Assembly (NCBI GenBank): GCA_002751075.1
Contig: NAOQ01000094.1
Coordinates: 103,039-162,913 of the forward strand
Length of the DNA: 59,875 bases
From: Ichthyophonus hoferi
Lineage: Eukaryota; Opisthokonta; Ichthyosporea; Ichthyophonida; Ichthyophonidae
Direction: 5' to 3'
Part shown: in pieces, positions 39,528 to 49,862 of the stretch
Layout of the letters: each line of letters starts with the position of its first letter
How positions within the stretch are numbered: the stretch's first letter is position 1
The notes under the pieces: generated by a model
Database searches by the model: none
What the model saw: only the letters and a program-made list of their open reading frames with translations
What the model was told of the DNA's origin: nothing
Program-made: the position numbers and the translations under genes

Positions 39528-42500
39528 AAACCAATTAATCACAACAAGTTCTAGAATACATGAAGGTTATTAAGCTACCACAACCAATTATTGAAAACAT
39601 TGAAATGGGTAGATAGAAGTAGTCGTGTATAATTGATTATAGGTCGTTTGTACAACTATACTAACATATACACTATGTTATGATTAGATGAGATGATATG
39701 CACATATATAATATGATTCAGGAAGGTCTGAAGAAACTCCGTTAGTATAATAAAGTGTAGTATAGTAGAGTTAGAGTAGAGTAGAGTAGAGTAAAGGATA
39801 GTATAGTATAGTATAGTATAATAGAGTCGAGTAACGTGTAAAATAGTATAGTATAGTAGGGTAAATTAGAGTAGAATATAGGAGAGTAGAGTGTAGTGTA
39901 GTATAGTATAGTAGAATATAATAGAGTAGAGTAAACATATTACTCTCAATCGAATGATGCCTAATGAGCCACCCTAGACGTTTCTGTTATCCATATACTT
40001 CGCTTTGTGCTCTCACTAAGACTTTGTCAATCACTTCATACTACATGTTTTTTTTTCCTTTTCTACCGTTGCTTATTTTCTTGACCACTGTTTTTGCCTT
40101 TCTATTCCTTATTTCCAACATACACTCTAGCTTAGCGTTACCAACATATACCAACATTTTATAAATTCACTGGTATATTATACATTACAATGGTTTCTAG
40201 CCAGCCGTGCAGTAAAAGGAGAATTGTCAAGCATAATAAAGTAAGAGATTAAGAGGTATGTGACTGGGCTACCTGGCGGGAGAGGCAAACATGCCGGGGG
40301 ATACTGTGTTACTAGTTACCGCATGTTTTTTGAACTCGGGGGTCTTATAGGAATATGGAGTTCGCTTTCTCTATAGGTGTAGGTATGTATATATCCAAAC
40401 AAAGTACTATGTTAGCAAATATTATTCTGTTTATTATAATACTCGTAATAGAAAAAAATATACATTAGAATCTTTTATATCTCTTTTTCTGTTTATCTTT
40501 GTTTTTCTTTCTCTTGCTCAATTGCTCTTTCTTTCTTTCTTTCTTTCTTTGCCTTTTCAATTCTTAATCGTAACTGCTATCTCACCCCAGCACCTTTCTA
40601 ACAAAAAAATAATTATTGGAATTTCCTTCTTTGTTCAACATATACAATATTAAAATATATATCTTATTCAATATATCTAATATGAATGACATTGATAATA
40701 GGAGGGTATCAAGCCAGTAGAGTGCGTATTAGCATTATGAGAATGAAACGGTAATAATGGTAATGATAAAGGAGAAGAAAATTAAAGCAAAGGGAATAGA
40801 GAGAGATAGCTATGTGCAACTGATATAGTAAGGTTACTTACATTAGAGGCGGGTGAAGCATACATATCCTCTAATCTATTGAAGAAAAGCAAGTGTGAGC
40901 GTTAAATTAATGTCATTAGGTAGAATTGCTATATGCCTTTCATGCACACTGTACTCACCAACCAGTCTACTCTATTTCTCTCTTTTTAATAGTAATATTT
41001 TCTTGGAACCCCATTCTTGTAATAAAATTTCAACTGTACCTCCCCCTATCCCTGCAACAACTTTAGCATAAGAAAATCGTCCAATGTCTTTCCAGTTTCC
41101 CATGTACAAACCACATGCTTAAAACATAAAGTGAAACAGACGGCGCTTTGTATTGGTAGCATATTGGTAGACTTATACTATACCCTACCATATACTATAT
41201 ATATCAGACTAAATCTATATGTATATACATACACGTATAACTAGTTGTATATGCTTGGGTAAACAGAGTCAAAGAAAGAATAGAAACGAAAAAATCATTT
41301 AACCATTAATTGTTAACGAGCACCAAAGCACAGAACAATGAAACGCCTCTAGCTATATTTGTATATCTCTCTCTCACTTTTCAATAGTAAATGTTGCTAG
41401 ATAAAATAATAAAGGTAATAGGTATGGTATACTATAGACAACGCCTGCAGATCACATACAACCCCTATCTATTGATAAGCCCATAGATAAGGACCTTCAT
41501 ATCCATATCTTATAAATCAACAACTATTTGAACACACCAAAAAATATTTTAAGTACAACCAATATGAATGTAGTTATATTATATATATATATACTCCAAC
41601 AAAATACACACAGGTGCAATGAATCCTTGTCAAAATCTTTGGCCGTGCTACCCTCTCTTCTTTTGGAGTACTGGCGAGAAGGAGTTTTTTCCATTCTCTT
41701 CTCTTTCTTTTTTTCATCCTCTATATACTATGGACCCATTTATATTGTTAAATCAGTAGCCTGATGTAAACAATCAGAAATAAGTATATGCTATGTGATA
41801 AGAAACAAAGCCTAAACATAAAAACTTGCAAACAATAGGGCATAGGTTGTTGTACTTGAAGTTTTAAACTAAATAGTGAAATCATAATTAATGTACTTTG
41901 GACGTGCAAGTGTTGACAGCATATCTTAAATAAGAGATAAAATGAAAGTATACATAGGTAGACCTTGATATGTATATGTGAGTGTGTGTATAAATCTATG
42001 TATATATGTGTATTTTTATGTGCACGAGCGGTAAGATATGGTATAGATAATATGAAAAGTGGTAGGATAAGGGATCCCAAAGCGAAAATAAGTAACTGAA
42101 AACTATAACCAAGGAATAATATAGCATAAAAATTAGAATAAGAACACAATATTGTATGAACAGAAATAGAATTATACAAGCTTCACATTCTGAAAATACC
42201 CACCCGGGCCAACATCTTAACCGTATCCTCTTCTAGTTGGTTTATGCTAGAAGCCATGCTGAAAGCCTCCCAGTATTCAGATAGGTCCAAGGCTGTGAGT
42301 TCTTCATGTCGGCATAATTGAAGGCCTATCATTAGGATGGGCAAAGTAACTGAGTAAGATGTACATAGAGTGTGCGAAATGACTGAAGGCCAACAAATTA
42401 TGTAGAAAGAGAAAAAAGGTAGCTGTAGATAGAACGAAATGCGCTCTTAGATAATCTCTTTATAATTATAACCAATAATTTGTAAATAAACACCGTATAA

Positions 42501-42785
42501 ACTCATGAAAGACAAATACAATGTAGAAGTCGGATGCTTTTTTAAGGATCATGTCCAAACCAGACTGATAATGCTCTAGTATTCCCCTTGAACAAGATGG
42601 CTTTTTGATAAAAATATAAAAAATAAAAAATAAGAAATAAATAATACAAAATATTTAGATGAAAATTGCAGTTCAATAAATGTGAAAGGCCAACCTGGGT
42701 AAAACTTACATAAAGTAACCACGGCAGGGATAGTTACGGCATCCCCCAGTTCTCTCCTGATTTCTGCCTCAGTAACAGCAACCAT
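28219..42785 (-). CDS. POLA2: DNA polymerase alpha subunit B
   Basis: The B (p70) subunit links the polymerase alpha catalytic subunit and primase and is needed to start replication; it has an OB fold and an inactive phosphoesterase domain. Exons in transcript order: 42710-42785 (ATG), 42200-42325, 41612-41720, 40842-40875, 40273-40303 (tentative), 39277-39368, 38492-38594, 37962-38005, 36342-36497, 35261-35323, 34139-34261, 33591-33647, 32488-32562, 31413-31475, 30969-31052, 30443-30551 (acceptor ambiguous), 29724-29789, 28667-28787, 28219-28386 (stop). Diagnostic matches are VPLDLSEMEAFSLFPGQ, EGYNTQGNRMVAKKIYQ, VGPFTTNNDMSY, ERPDVLIL, MPSLRDVHHDFVLPQPP, RFGRLVNHLVEQRSYYPLLP and NPGRLTRAQSGATFARL. 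About 566 codons are recovered against 598 residues in human. A stretch matching about 20 human residues before DQVTVVGRV is missing, and the join 30969-31052 to 30443-30551 is out of phase, so one or two small exons remain unfound. Confidence 0.96.
30695..30855. repeat. (ATT/ACTATT)n and (TA)n repeats
   Basis: A TATTACTATTAC-type tract is followed by a pure TA run (30830-30852) inside the POLA2 intron between exons 30443-30551 and 30969-31052. Confidence 0.85.
31533..31818. repeat. 10-bp minisatellite, unit TATATTCCCT/TATATTTCTT
   Basis: About 28 units of a strict 10-bp period lie in a POLA2 intron. The first half of each unit (TATATT) is fixed and the second half alternates among CCCT, CCTT and TCTT. 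Because 10 is not a multiple of 3, all three plus frames stay open as artefactual LYIPLYSLIF-type ORFs; they are not genes. Confidence 0.97.
32240..32372. repeat. (TATAC)n pentanucleotide repeat
   Basis: ACTATACACTATAC-type array in the POLA2 intron 3' (minus strand) of exon 32488-32562. Confidence 0.9.
32662..32956. repeat. (TACA)n microsatellite spanning an assembly gap
   Basis: A long CATA/TACA tetranucleotide array with 66 N at 32777-32842. The gap sits wholly inside the array, so the true length is unknown. It is the complement of the ATGT arrays elsewhere in the window. Confidence 0.97.
33815..33945. repeat. (TATTATAC/TTCTTATAC)n repeat
   Basis: An imperfect array of ATTATACT and TTCTTATACTAT units in a POLA2 intron. 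Confidence 0.8.
34508..34555. repeat. (TATG)n then (TA)n microsatellite
   Basis: A short tetranucleotide array followed by a TA run in a POLA2 intron. Confidence 0.9.
34835..34980. repeat. (TTATA/TATTG)n pentanucleotide repeat
   Basis: ATTGTATTATGTTATATT-type array in a POLA2 intron. Confidence 0.85.
36175..36318. repeat. (TAGTA)n pentanucleotide repeat
   Basis: An array of TAGTATAGAATAG units that begins roughly 25 bases beyond (minus strand) the donor of POLA2 exon 36342-36497. Confidence 0.9.
38070..38130. repeat. (TA)n plus (TCTTTC)n repeat
   Basis: A TA run followed directly by a hexanucleotide TCTTTC array, about 65 bases upstream (minus strand) of POLA2 exon 37962-38005. In the minus-strand transcript the array is purine-rich. 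Confidence 0.85.
38873..38946. repeat. (TATG)n microsatellite
   Basis: A perfect tetranucleotide array ending in TAGGCAGGTAGG, in a POLA2 intron. Confidence 0.95.
39480..39530. repeat. (CT)n/(CTTT)n tract
   Basis: A pyrimidine run on the plus strand, hence a GA-rich run in the POLA2 transcript. Confidence 0.85.
39745..39940. repeat. (GAGTA/TAGTA)n pentanucleotide repeat
   Basis: About 200 bases of TAGAGTAGAGTAG and TATAGTATAGTAT units in a POLA2 intron. Confidence 0.9.
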
Positions 42786-43047
42786 TTTCTTGATACTACT
42801 TGATATAATCTAAGTATTGCTCTACTGTCTTATTAAAAAGATAATATGATTTATTCTTTCAACAAAACCCTAACCAGATTACTACTTAGAAGGAAACTTA
42901 CTATCAGGTAATTGTTATTGAATGCGGTACAGGTGCAATATTAATCTGGTCCTGAAGTGGTAGTAAATAAGCTGTCTAAATTATTTACTGAAGCGGTATA
43001 GTATACTGATTCGAGATCTCAATCGCGATTGCTAATAGATTAAGGGG

Positions 43048-43058
43048 TTTGGCGGGAA
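43048..43058. promoter_or_regulatory. E2F-type site upstream of POLA2
   Basis: TTTGGCGGGAA is a perfect match to the E2F consensus. It lies 263 bases upstream of the POLA2 ATG, in a GC-poor region where it would rarely arise by chance. POLA2 is a known E2F target in mammals, so cell-cycle control of replication genes through E2F is inferred. Confidence 0.6.
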
Positions 43059-43065
43059 CTAGAAG

Positions 43066-43070
43066 CCAAT
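43066..43070. promoter_or_regulatory. CCAAT box near the E2F site
   Basis: AAGCCAATGG lies 7 bases beyond the E2F-type motif. CCAAT/NF-Y boxes next to E2F sites are typical of animal S-phase promoters, but CCAAT pentamers are frequent throughout this window, so alone it is weak evidence. Confidence 0.35.
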
Positions 43071-45238
43071 GGCAATTGAACTCAATAGTAGCATTAAATG
43101 ATAGCACTACGTACCTAAAGTACTAGTTTAAGCTAACCCAAAAAGGAAAAGTAAGGAAGTAGTCCTTCCGACTTCTGAAACTTATATAAATCTGTAAATT
43201 TACCAGGTAGGAGGAGCTGGTCATAATTGGATTACTGTTGGGTAACATGAGTAGAGTGTTCTCTTGTAAAGCAACCGCCTGAAAGTTGCACATTTCGATT
43301 ACTCTACCACATATATGGCCAACTTAGGAAAAGTGACAAACGTTTTATTCCTCCAAAAGCTAAAATAATAATGCAAATATAACATATTAAATGGTATCTA
43401 TTGGCTATATTTTATACCTAAAATGATAGAGTGGGCAAATGTCAATGGTATAGTCGTGTACTGAAGCTCAGCATTCGGTATGGTTGACTGAGAAGCCAAT
43501 AAAAATGCTTTCCACATGGGGCTCGAAACACAAATCCCAGTTTCTTTTGAGTAGATGCAAGAGTCATCGGTTAGCCGTTGCTCTAATTATATCAAGAAAT
43601 TATATACACGAGCCATACAGAAAAATAGAGTTCATTCTTAAAATTACGTATGATCTATTTAAACTAATTGTTAGTTTAATTAGACGTCCACTTACGTAAA
43701 CCAATAAAACCATACTATCTTTCACTATCTGTCTAGTTGAGTGTATTTTAATACCTTTAACCTCGACCTCTATTGTCCTTATAATGCTGATGTTGTACAT
43801 AAATTTTAGGATTTTATTTGTCGGCTTGTTGGTGCTTGTTAAGTGACCTGTGTGTATTGCTGATTCTTAAATCCTAATATGAAAATATTTTATGTGTATC
43901 TTAATTGATATTGTTAATAACTTAGGCTCGCCAGTTTCCGTACATGAGCTACCTACTTTTATCATGTTTAATCGTACTTAATGACTGGCCAAGTTTAAAT
44001 ACAGTGTTTAAGCATGTGTATTTGCATAAAATTTGTTCAATTATTGTTTGTGCTAATGCAGTTCAAAGAAGTAATGCTGATCCATCTTCTGCAACCTCCA
44101 TTCCATTTCTAACCGTTAATTTTTTACCCAATTGTGAGGAAGCACTAATCTCAGTTTGGCTATGAAGTCTTTTCTGTGCGTTAGCAAATTGAGACTGAAC
44201 GCGGTTAGCAACATTGTTAATTACTAACTCAATGGTCGAATTTTTAGACCATTTTACTATAAGAGAGAGACCCTTTACGAGCAATCTCGTTTATTGTGCC
44301 ATCATGTTCCGAATATGAGGGAATAAACTTCCCCATAGCTACTTCTAAATCTAATAACGTATATCAACTGTTTATTCGTGATAGTAAGTCTATTAATGAT
44401 GAAATATAAGGCAGTAATCAATTACTTATGCTTATATCAATAATTAGGTTGTTACAATGATTAATTATAATTGTTTAGTAAGATATTAAATTGATCTATA
44501 GGAGATCGAGTCTAATAAATGATATGTTACCTCGTTGGTTAACTATTTTTCAGTCCGGTTCGGAACCTTAATCGCGAGTCAGGTAACTTGGTTTGACTAG
44601 AGGAAGATCATAAAACGGGTCTGTCTTATGGTTAAGGCTTAATACCGCTTAATACCGATGGACGTCGATGAACGAGAAATGTAAAATATGTATGCATTTT
44701 GAAGAGAGTTATATGTTAAACGGCAAATGAAATATATGTTCCCTTGAACCCTAATGTTGACATAAATTTAATGTTTGCTACTGCTATAATAAATAATCAT
44801 TTTTCCATAAGTTAACATACTTTATAAAGGTTATACAGCTTAATTGGTGTCTTAAAAACAGGGATCTCTTGGTTTAAAATTAATTTTGAACTGCCTTATT
44901 TTGAAAATGTAACTTCATATATATACTATCTTGTACATAAATAAATAGAAATTGTGGCTGTTGTTACGCTATTTGTGTTTTTCATAGTACAGGTCTAATA
45001 ATTTTGAAGAAGAAAAACCTAACAGCCAAAGCATATCAATTTCTATTCAATGCATCAGGATTATACAGTACGAAGGACTTATATAAGCCAACTTAAACTC
45101 TGCACAATATATAAAAATGTCACTAACAAGACCTACAAAATATATATATATAACAAATGACATATATAACAAAATAAGTCTTAAAAATTTTATTATTATT
45201 ATTTTTGGCAAGTATCAAAAAAAATATCAGAAACCACT
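43071..45238. other. Spacer between POLA2 and the secreted-protein gene
   Basis: No recognised gene. It contains a coding-like but unrecognised stretch on the minus strand (about 44063-44345) and a tRNA-like relic near 43240-43310; both are described in the findings. Confidence 0.45.
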
Positions 45239-46066
45239 CTAGTTCCAAAGAGCAGCAAACGCAGCAATAAAAACAGTGAAATGCATAGGTTGCGCCATCT
45301 TAACAGTGCTGGAAGCCTTTTTAGGCCGAATAGAGGTAGTTTCATTCAATCTTACACTAAATTTAGTAAATTTATAAGTAAGGTCTGTGCATCCACCATC
45401 AGTCACGTTAAAATAGAATTCTTTCGGACCAGTGCAATGCTTTTCTTTATAAACGGACATAGTCACATAGTTCTTCCCACGTTCAGATGTTTGATATAGG
45501 CCCTCAATTTTAAATATATTTAGAAGAAAATTAGGAATATCTAATCGTCGACACATTTTATCAACCACCACTGGAGGACAATTGCCCCCAGCGGGTTGGC
45601 TATATGGGCATGTATGACCGTTGAAAAGGCAAAGCATCTTTTTGGGGTCATTATTTGGCTTAAGTGATCCTTTTGTGGGTTTTGGTTTTGGTTGTACCTT
45701 TCTGACCATCACCCCAACGTAGTCCGGGGAGCCTTCTAGCCGTGTGCATGTATTTAAAGCAAAGTTTTGCTTTTCACCTAACACGGGATCTCCGGTACAA
45801 TCAGGGGAATTATATGCAACAACTTGAGTTTTGTTTTCATTTATTTTAACACTCTTTTGTGACATATTATTGTAACCTTTAAGTTCCTGAAACTCAGGAG
45901 CACCTGTAAAAGGTGCACATAAGTTCTCAAGTGTAATAGGATAGCATGGCGAAAGCATAAGAGTTTTCTGGCAATCTGCTGAAAAATATATGCAAAGCTC
46001 AAGTTTGTCTGCTAAAACTGCCCCCGCAAGTGCACTTAAAAGCACAGTCTTCCTCATCCTTGCCAA
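45239..46066 (-). CDS. Intronless secreted protein with two six-cysteine repeats
   Basis: A 275-residue ORF of no family I recognise. An N-terminal signal peptide (KTVLLSALAGAVLA) is followed by two tandem copies of one domain. Copy 1 starts CIYFSADC (about residues 26-33) and copy 2 starts CLFNGHTC (about 145-152). Their cysteine spacing is C-x6-C-x8/9-C-x8-C-x38/39-C-T-G-x12/14-C-T, and both end in a V-R pair (GVMVRK, FSVRLN). Four possible N-glycosylation sites are visible (NMS, NKT, NVT, NET). The C-terminus is a short hydrophobic tail (MHFTVFIAAFAALW) after small residues, as in GPI-anchored proteins, so a cell-surface location is inferred. It is the only well-supported intronless gene in the window. 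A retrocopy or a lineage-specific secreted family are both possible origins. Confidence 0.75.
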   Translation of the reverse strand: MARMRKTVLLSALAGAVLADKLELCIYFSADCQKTLMLSPCYPITLENLCAPFTGAPEFQELKGYNNMSQKSVKINENKTQVVAYNSPDCTGDPVLGEKQNFALNTCTRLEGSPDYVGVMVRKVQPKPKPTKGSLKPNNDPKKMLCLFNGHTCPYSQPAGGNCPPVVVDKMCRRLDIPNFLLNIFKIEGLYQTSERGKNYVTMSVYKEKHCTGPKEFYFNVTDGGCTDLTYKFTKFSVRLNETTSIRPKKASSTVKMAQPMHFTVFIAAFAALWN

Positions 46067-46991
46067 GAAAAAATAAAATAGAACGACTTCTCAGCTTGTT
46101 ATATAGTATTCCATTCATGCAAGAATTGATTCTAAGCCTATGTATTAAAAGCTTTTGTGCCCTTGTCGAATTAAGATTGCGACGGCTTATGCATGCAAAG
46201 ACAGCTCTAATTGGAGATCTACTCAGTTATGAAGATCGCAGAAAAAAAAATCATCCTTTTTTTTCTAATGATTACAAAAAACTCCTCATTTGTTGCATTG
46301 GTCCTTGGCAGATTGTTCATATTTTTAAAGAGGATTCGCAGGTCATATCTATTTTTTTTTTTTTTTTTTTTTCTAAGGAGCCCCTTTTCGGTTTTGCCAC
46401 ACGGCGACCCCAAATATGAAAAGGACGATAATGTACCCTAGTATGATAATGTAGACAGTGTCGTCATCCTCTCTGACACAAAATGAAAATTTTGACATTA
46501 CCAAAATGCAACTTCTTACATTTCCAGGATTTAATTATAAACCTGGTAAGTTAGTACTTGTTTGATCACCCTTAGTGTAATAGGTGGAAGTTTCAAAACA
46601 TACAGGTCCGGGGTTAGATCTCAGAGACCCACTGGAATTGTTTAATCTTACCGCAATACTCAATAATCACTAATTGGTTGAAACTGATATAGCATCTTAT
46701 TGGTTGTGTATTTTTAGCGCATGAGATTATCTTTCAGCAAGCTCCAAACCAATAATAACATAGATCATTCACAAAAGAATTCTCTTCAAACTTGACGAAC
46801 ATGGTAAGAAGATAAAAACATCTTTGAACCTGAAATGATTGCATAAAATGCAAGCGGAATACGCAGGAGTTTTAGCTTATCTTTCACCTAGTAATAACTA
46901 CTTAAATCAAGTAGTAATAGATACAAAAATCGTTTGTCAAATACAAATAAATATAACAAGGGTTCCATTTTCAATAATATTCAATAAGCAG
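46067..46991. other. Spacer with poly(T) and tRNA-like relic
   Basis: A 22-base T run lies near 46351-46372. On the minus strand it is a poly(A) run upstream of the secreted-protein gene's start. A weak tRNA-like stretch lies at about 46555-46630. An open frame (about 46848-47033, plus) overlaps the next feature in another frame; nothing is recognised. Confidence 0.35.
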
Positions 46992-47430
46992 GATTATGAA
47001 GATAACACGGGAATATATATTTGCTCCTATTTTTGAGGATTCAATGCCTTCCCAAAATGTAACCACAGCTGCAAAGTTGGCTCTTTATAAAATCTCAGGT
47101 ACTTATTATACTAGTATATTGAATCATTTATGAGAGCGTAGAACGTTTACTACCTTCTACACATTATGGGAAGACAAAATAGGCTTGCGATTTTCATGTC
47201 TTTCCACACAAAACTGGTGGGTTCGGATCTTTACTTTTCTGTTTACTCTGTCGTTCATTTATTTTTTCTTATTAAAGTCTAGGAAATTTCTTAGACATAA
47301 GTATGTGTGCTTATATTGAGCGATCAACACTTAAATTTACTTCTTCACAGTATATGCCAATGGGTTGTTTGAATGTACTTCAATGAAGCCAGGAGAATTG
47401 GCGGCATTCTCGAACTTTTTTATCGATCAG
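46992..47430 (+). CDS. Unrecognised coding-like exon pair
   Basis: Two segments join in phase: 46992-47098 (acceptor AATAAGCAG, ending ALYKIS, donor GTACTT) and 47351-47430 (acceptor TTCTTCACAG, reading YANGLFECTSMKPGELAAF, ending FFIDQ, donor GTCTAT). Composition is protein-like. The partner exons are unclear: a further open stretch reads NKWSLTLDFLHYKGYEQ at about 47555-47643. The chain then runs into the 399-N gap. No family is recognised. It could be a lineage-specific gene or a decayed copy. Confidence 0.3.
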
Positions 47431-47793
47431 GTCTATTGACAAACACAGATATCTGATTTAAAAATTCCACCACTATCTTGCACATCCTTTAAAACAATAA
47501 TCTACACGAAATGACTAGTTGCATGAAACTTTCACTTTGCTTTTTATGTGGAAGATAATAAATGGTCTTTGACTCTTGATTTCCTTCATTACAAGGGCTA
47601 TGAACAAAAATCTACACAGGGGCCAGCCTGTAGCATCATAAAAGGTATCTTTCTTATCCATCTAGCATCTTTCAAAAAAAAAATTTTTTTTAAAGATTTA
47701 CACTTACTAATTCCACGTTTCAATACTCACAATCAGCAGAGAAAAGTAAAAGGTGAAAAGGTGTAATGATCAGCCTGTTGTAATAGGTCAACT

Positions 47794-48059
47794 GGTCATA
47801 TTCCTATAAAAAACAATGCAAAACTCGGTATGTTTAAATTGGTGTCATTAAACTTCCTTTCTCCTACTAATGGGTAAAGCTATATCTTTACACATTGCAA
47901 ACTTGCATTCACATTCAGCTTGTGCATGTACAATAAAACTATCAACCAAGTTCTTTCAAATGATAAGAAAATATCTTTTCTTTCAACTGACTGTGAAGGT
48001 TATAATAGCAACGGAAAAAGACATATCCTGCATGCCGCCTTTTGGAAAATAGACATCAT
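47794..48059. repeat. Left copy of a 266-bp direct duplication
   Basis: Every base compared from GGTCATATTCC to GACATCAT matches 48463-48728, at an offset of 669. It abuts the N gap on its right. See the findings for the assembly question. Confidence 0.95.
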
Positions 48060-48458
48060 NNNNNNNNNNNNNNNNNNNNNNNNNNNNNNNNNNNNNNNNN
48101 NNNNNNNNNNNNNNNNNNNNNNNNNNNNNNNNNNNNNNNNNNNNNNNNNNNNNNNNNNNNNNNNNNNNNNNNNNNNNNNNNNNNNNNNNNNNNNNNNNNN
48201 NNNNNNNNNNNNNNNNNNNNNNNNNNNNNNNNNNNNNNNNNNNNNNNNNNNNNNNNNNNNNNNNNNNNNNNNNNNNNNNNNNNNNNNNNNNNNNNNNNNN
48301 NNNNNNNNNNNNNNNNNNNNNNNNNNNNNNNNNNNNNNNNNNNNNNNNNNNNNNNNNNNNNNNNNNNNNNNNNNNNNNNNNNNNNNNNNNNNNNNNNNNN
48401 NNNNNNNNNNNNNNNNNNNNNNNNNNNNNNNNNNNNNNNNNNNNNNNNNNNNNNNNNN
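48060..48458. other. Assembly gap (399 N)
   Basis: Unknown sequence between the two copies of the direct duplication. Confidence 0.99.
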
Positions 48459-48462
48459 TCAG

Positions 48463-48728
48463 GGTCATATTCCTATAAAAAACAATGCAAAACTCGGTAT
48501 GTTTAAATTGGTGTCATTAAACTTCCTTTCTCCTACTAATGGGTAAAGCTATATCTTTACACATTGCAAACTTGCATTCACATTCAGCTTGTGCATGTAC
48601 AATAAAACTATCAACCAAGTTCTTTCAAATGATAAGAAAATATCTTTTCTTTCAACTGACTGTGAAGGTTATAATAGCAACGGAAAAAGACATATCCTGC
48701 ATGCCGCCTTTTGGAAAATAGACATCAT
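48463..48728. repeat. Right copy of the 266-bp direct duplication
   Basis: Identical to 47794-48059 and begins within five bases of the N gap. It contains open stretches such as GHIPIKNNAKL and DCEGYNSNGKRHILHAAFW. These read like protein, but I do not recognise them. Confidence 0.95.
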
Positions 48729-49862
48729 AGTGTGTTTGTGCTTGTTGGTTCGATACTATCTATATCGAATCTAACACTTACAAAAAGGTATCACAAGGAA
48801 ACATCTTGTAATCCCTAATACAGCAGAATATTCCTGTATGCTTGGTTGACGTATTATAGTCCAGGTCAACCTTGTTCAAATAAATCATCCATTATTGGTA
48901 GACGCGTTGACAGAAAACGCCATAGACGATACCATTTCCTAATAGTAATTGCATATTGTTCTTGAACAAGACATTGAAGATATTCCAACAAAAATCTTTG
49001 TTCTTCCTTCCTCTATAAAATATAGTTACTTTTTCTTAAACCCTTATAACAATTACACATGAAATTAACATTCCCATGGGCCAAGTCAATGCTGAACACT
49101 TAATATATATATATATATATATATGCGTATGTCTCATTCTACATCCTCAGAGCTTGACGATAGTTCCTGTATATCCGCCATGTTAGCTAATATACTGACA
49201 ACTTCATATTTTAATATATATATTGAAAATATACTTATTAAAAACACAAGGTCAACAATATGAAAAAAAACGGGAGGGAAAAATATAGACACATCAAAGC
49301 CTAATAATAAAGTGAAGAAACAACAATAGGGTATAATTCAGACTATGTAATTAATGAAGCAAAGTAATATTACATTCTAGTTGGTTGAGCCAAGTTTATA
49401 AGTTAATATAACAACCATAATCTCCCTACTTGTGCGAATAAAAAATAGTATACATGGGTATGGAATAGCATATTATGTGTTTTTGATTAATAGAGATACA
49501 TTATATGTGTATCTAGATGTATATGATACTGCCAACATCCGACAGGCACATAATATGTGAAGCTAGTAAGGAGACTATGCAATTCCAAATACCAGCTAAT
49601 CAAAGACTAACGAAGATAACCAAATCAACCAATCCACTCATAACAGCCACAAACCAATATAGATAGACTGGCATTGCATAGAATCACGTTATCAGCAACT
49701 ACGCCCAATACTGTAAAGGGTCATAGACATACACCTAACCAAATAGTTCAATATAGAACAGAAAATAATACACCTTTTAAAAAGACAAGAATTAAGTAAG
49801 GAATTATTAACCATTTGGAAGACAGATAAAAAGGTTGTTAAAGAAGAAAAAAAAAGAAAAAG
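48729..49862. other. Spacer 3' of the Nhp10-like gene
   Basis: An open stretch (YYSPGQPCSNKSS... to VIAYCS-stop, about 48853-48966, plus) may extend the unrecognised coding material to the left. A TA run lies near 49103-49123. A 15-codon minus-strand ORF (49134-49181, MADIQELSSSSEDVE) has a good start context but no clear gene. Confidence 0.35.

Noticed and set aside
41065-41125. Minus-strand open stretch reading TWETGKTLDDFLMLK as a POLA2 exon
   Set aside because: No matching donor, and neighbouring POLA2 exons already join in phase without it.
42200-42203. Upstream GT (GCCCGG|GTGGGT) as the donor of POLA2 exon 2
   Set aside because: It leaves the next exon (EKTPSRQYSKRRE) out of frame; the donor four bases later (GTGG|GTATTT) restores phase through two following exons.
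43000-49000. Possible retroelement or virus-like element in the gene-poor stretch
   Set aside because: No terminal repeats, polymerase, integrase or capsid motifs were recognisable in any frame; the open stretches are too short to assign.
49134-49181. Short minus-strand ORF MADIQELSSSSEDVE as a last exon of the Nhp10-like gene
   Set aside because: The acidic tail is tempting, but the phase does not fit the preceding donor, and the ORF is only 15 codons.
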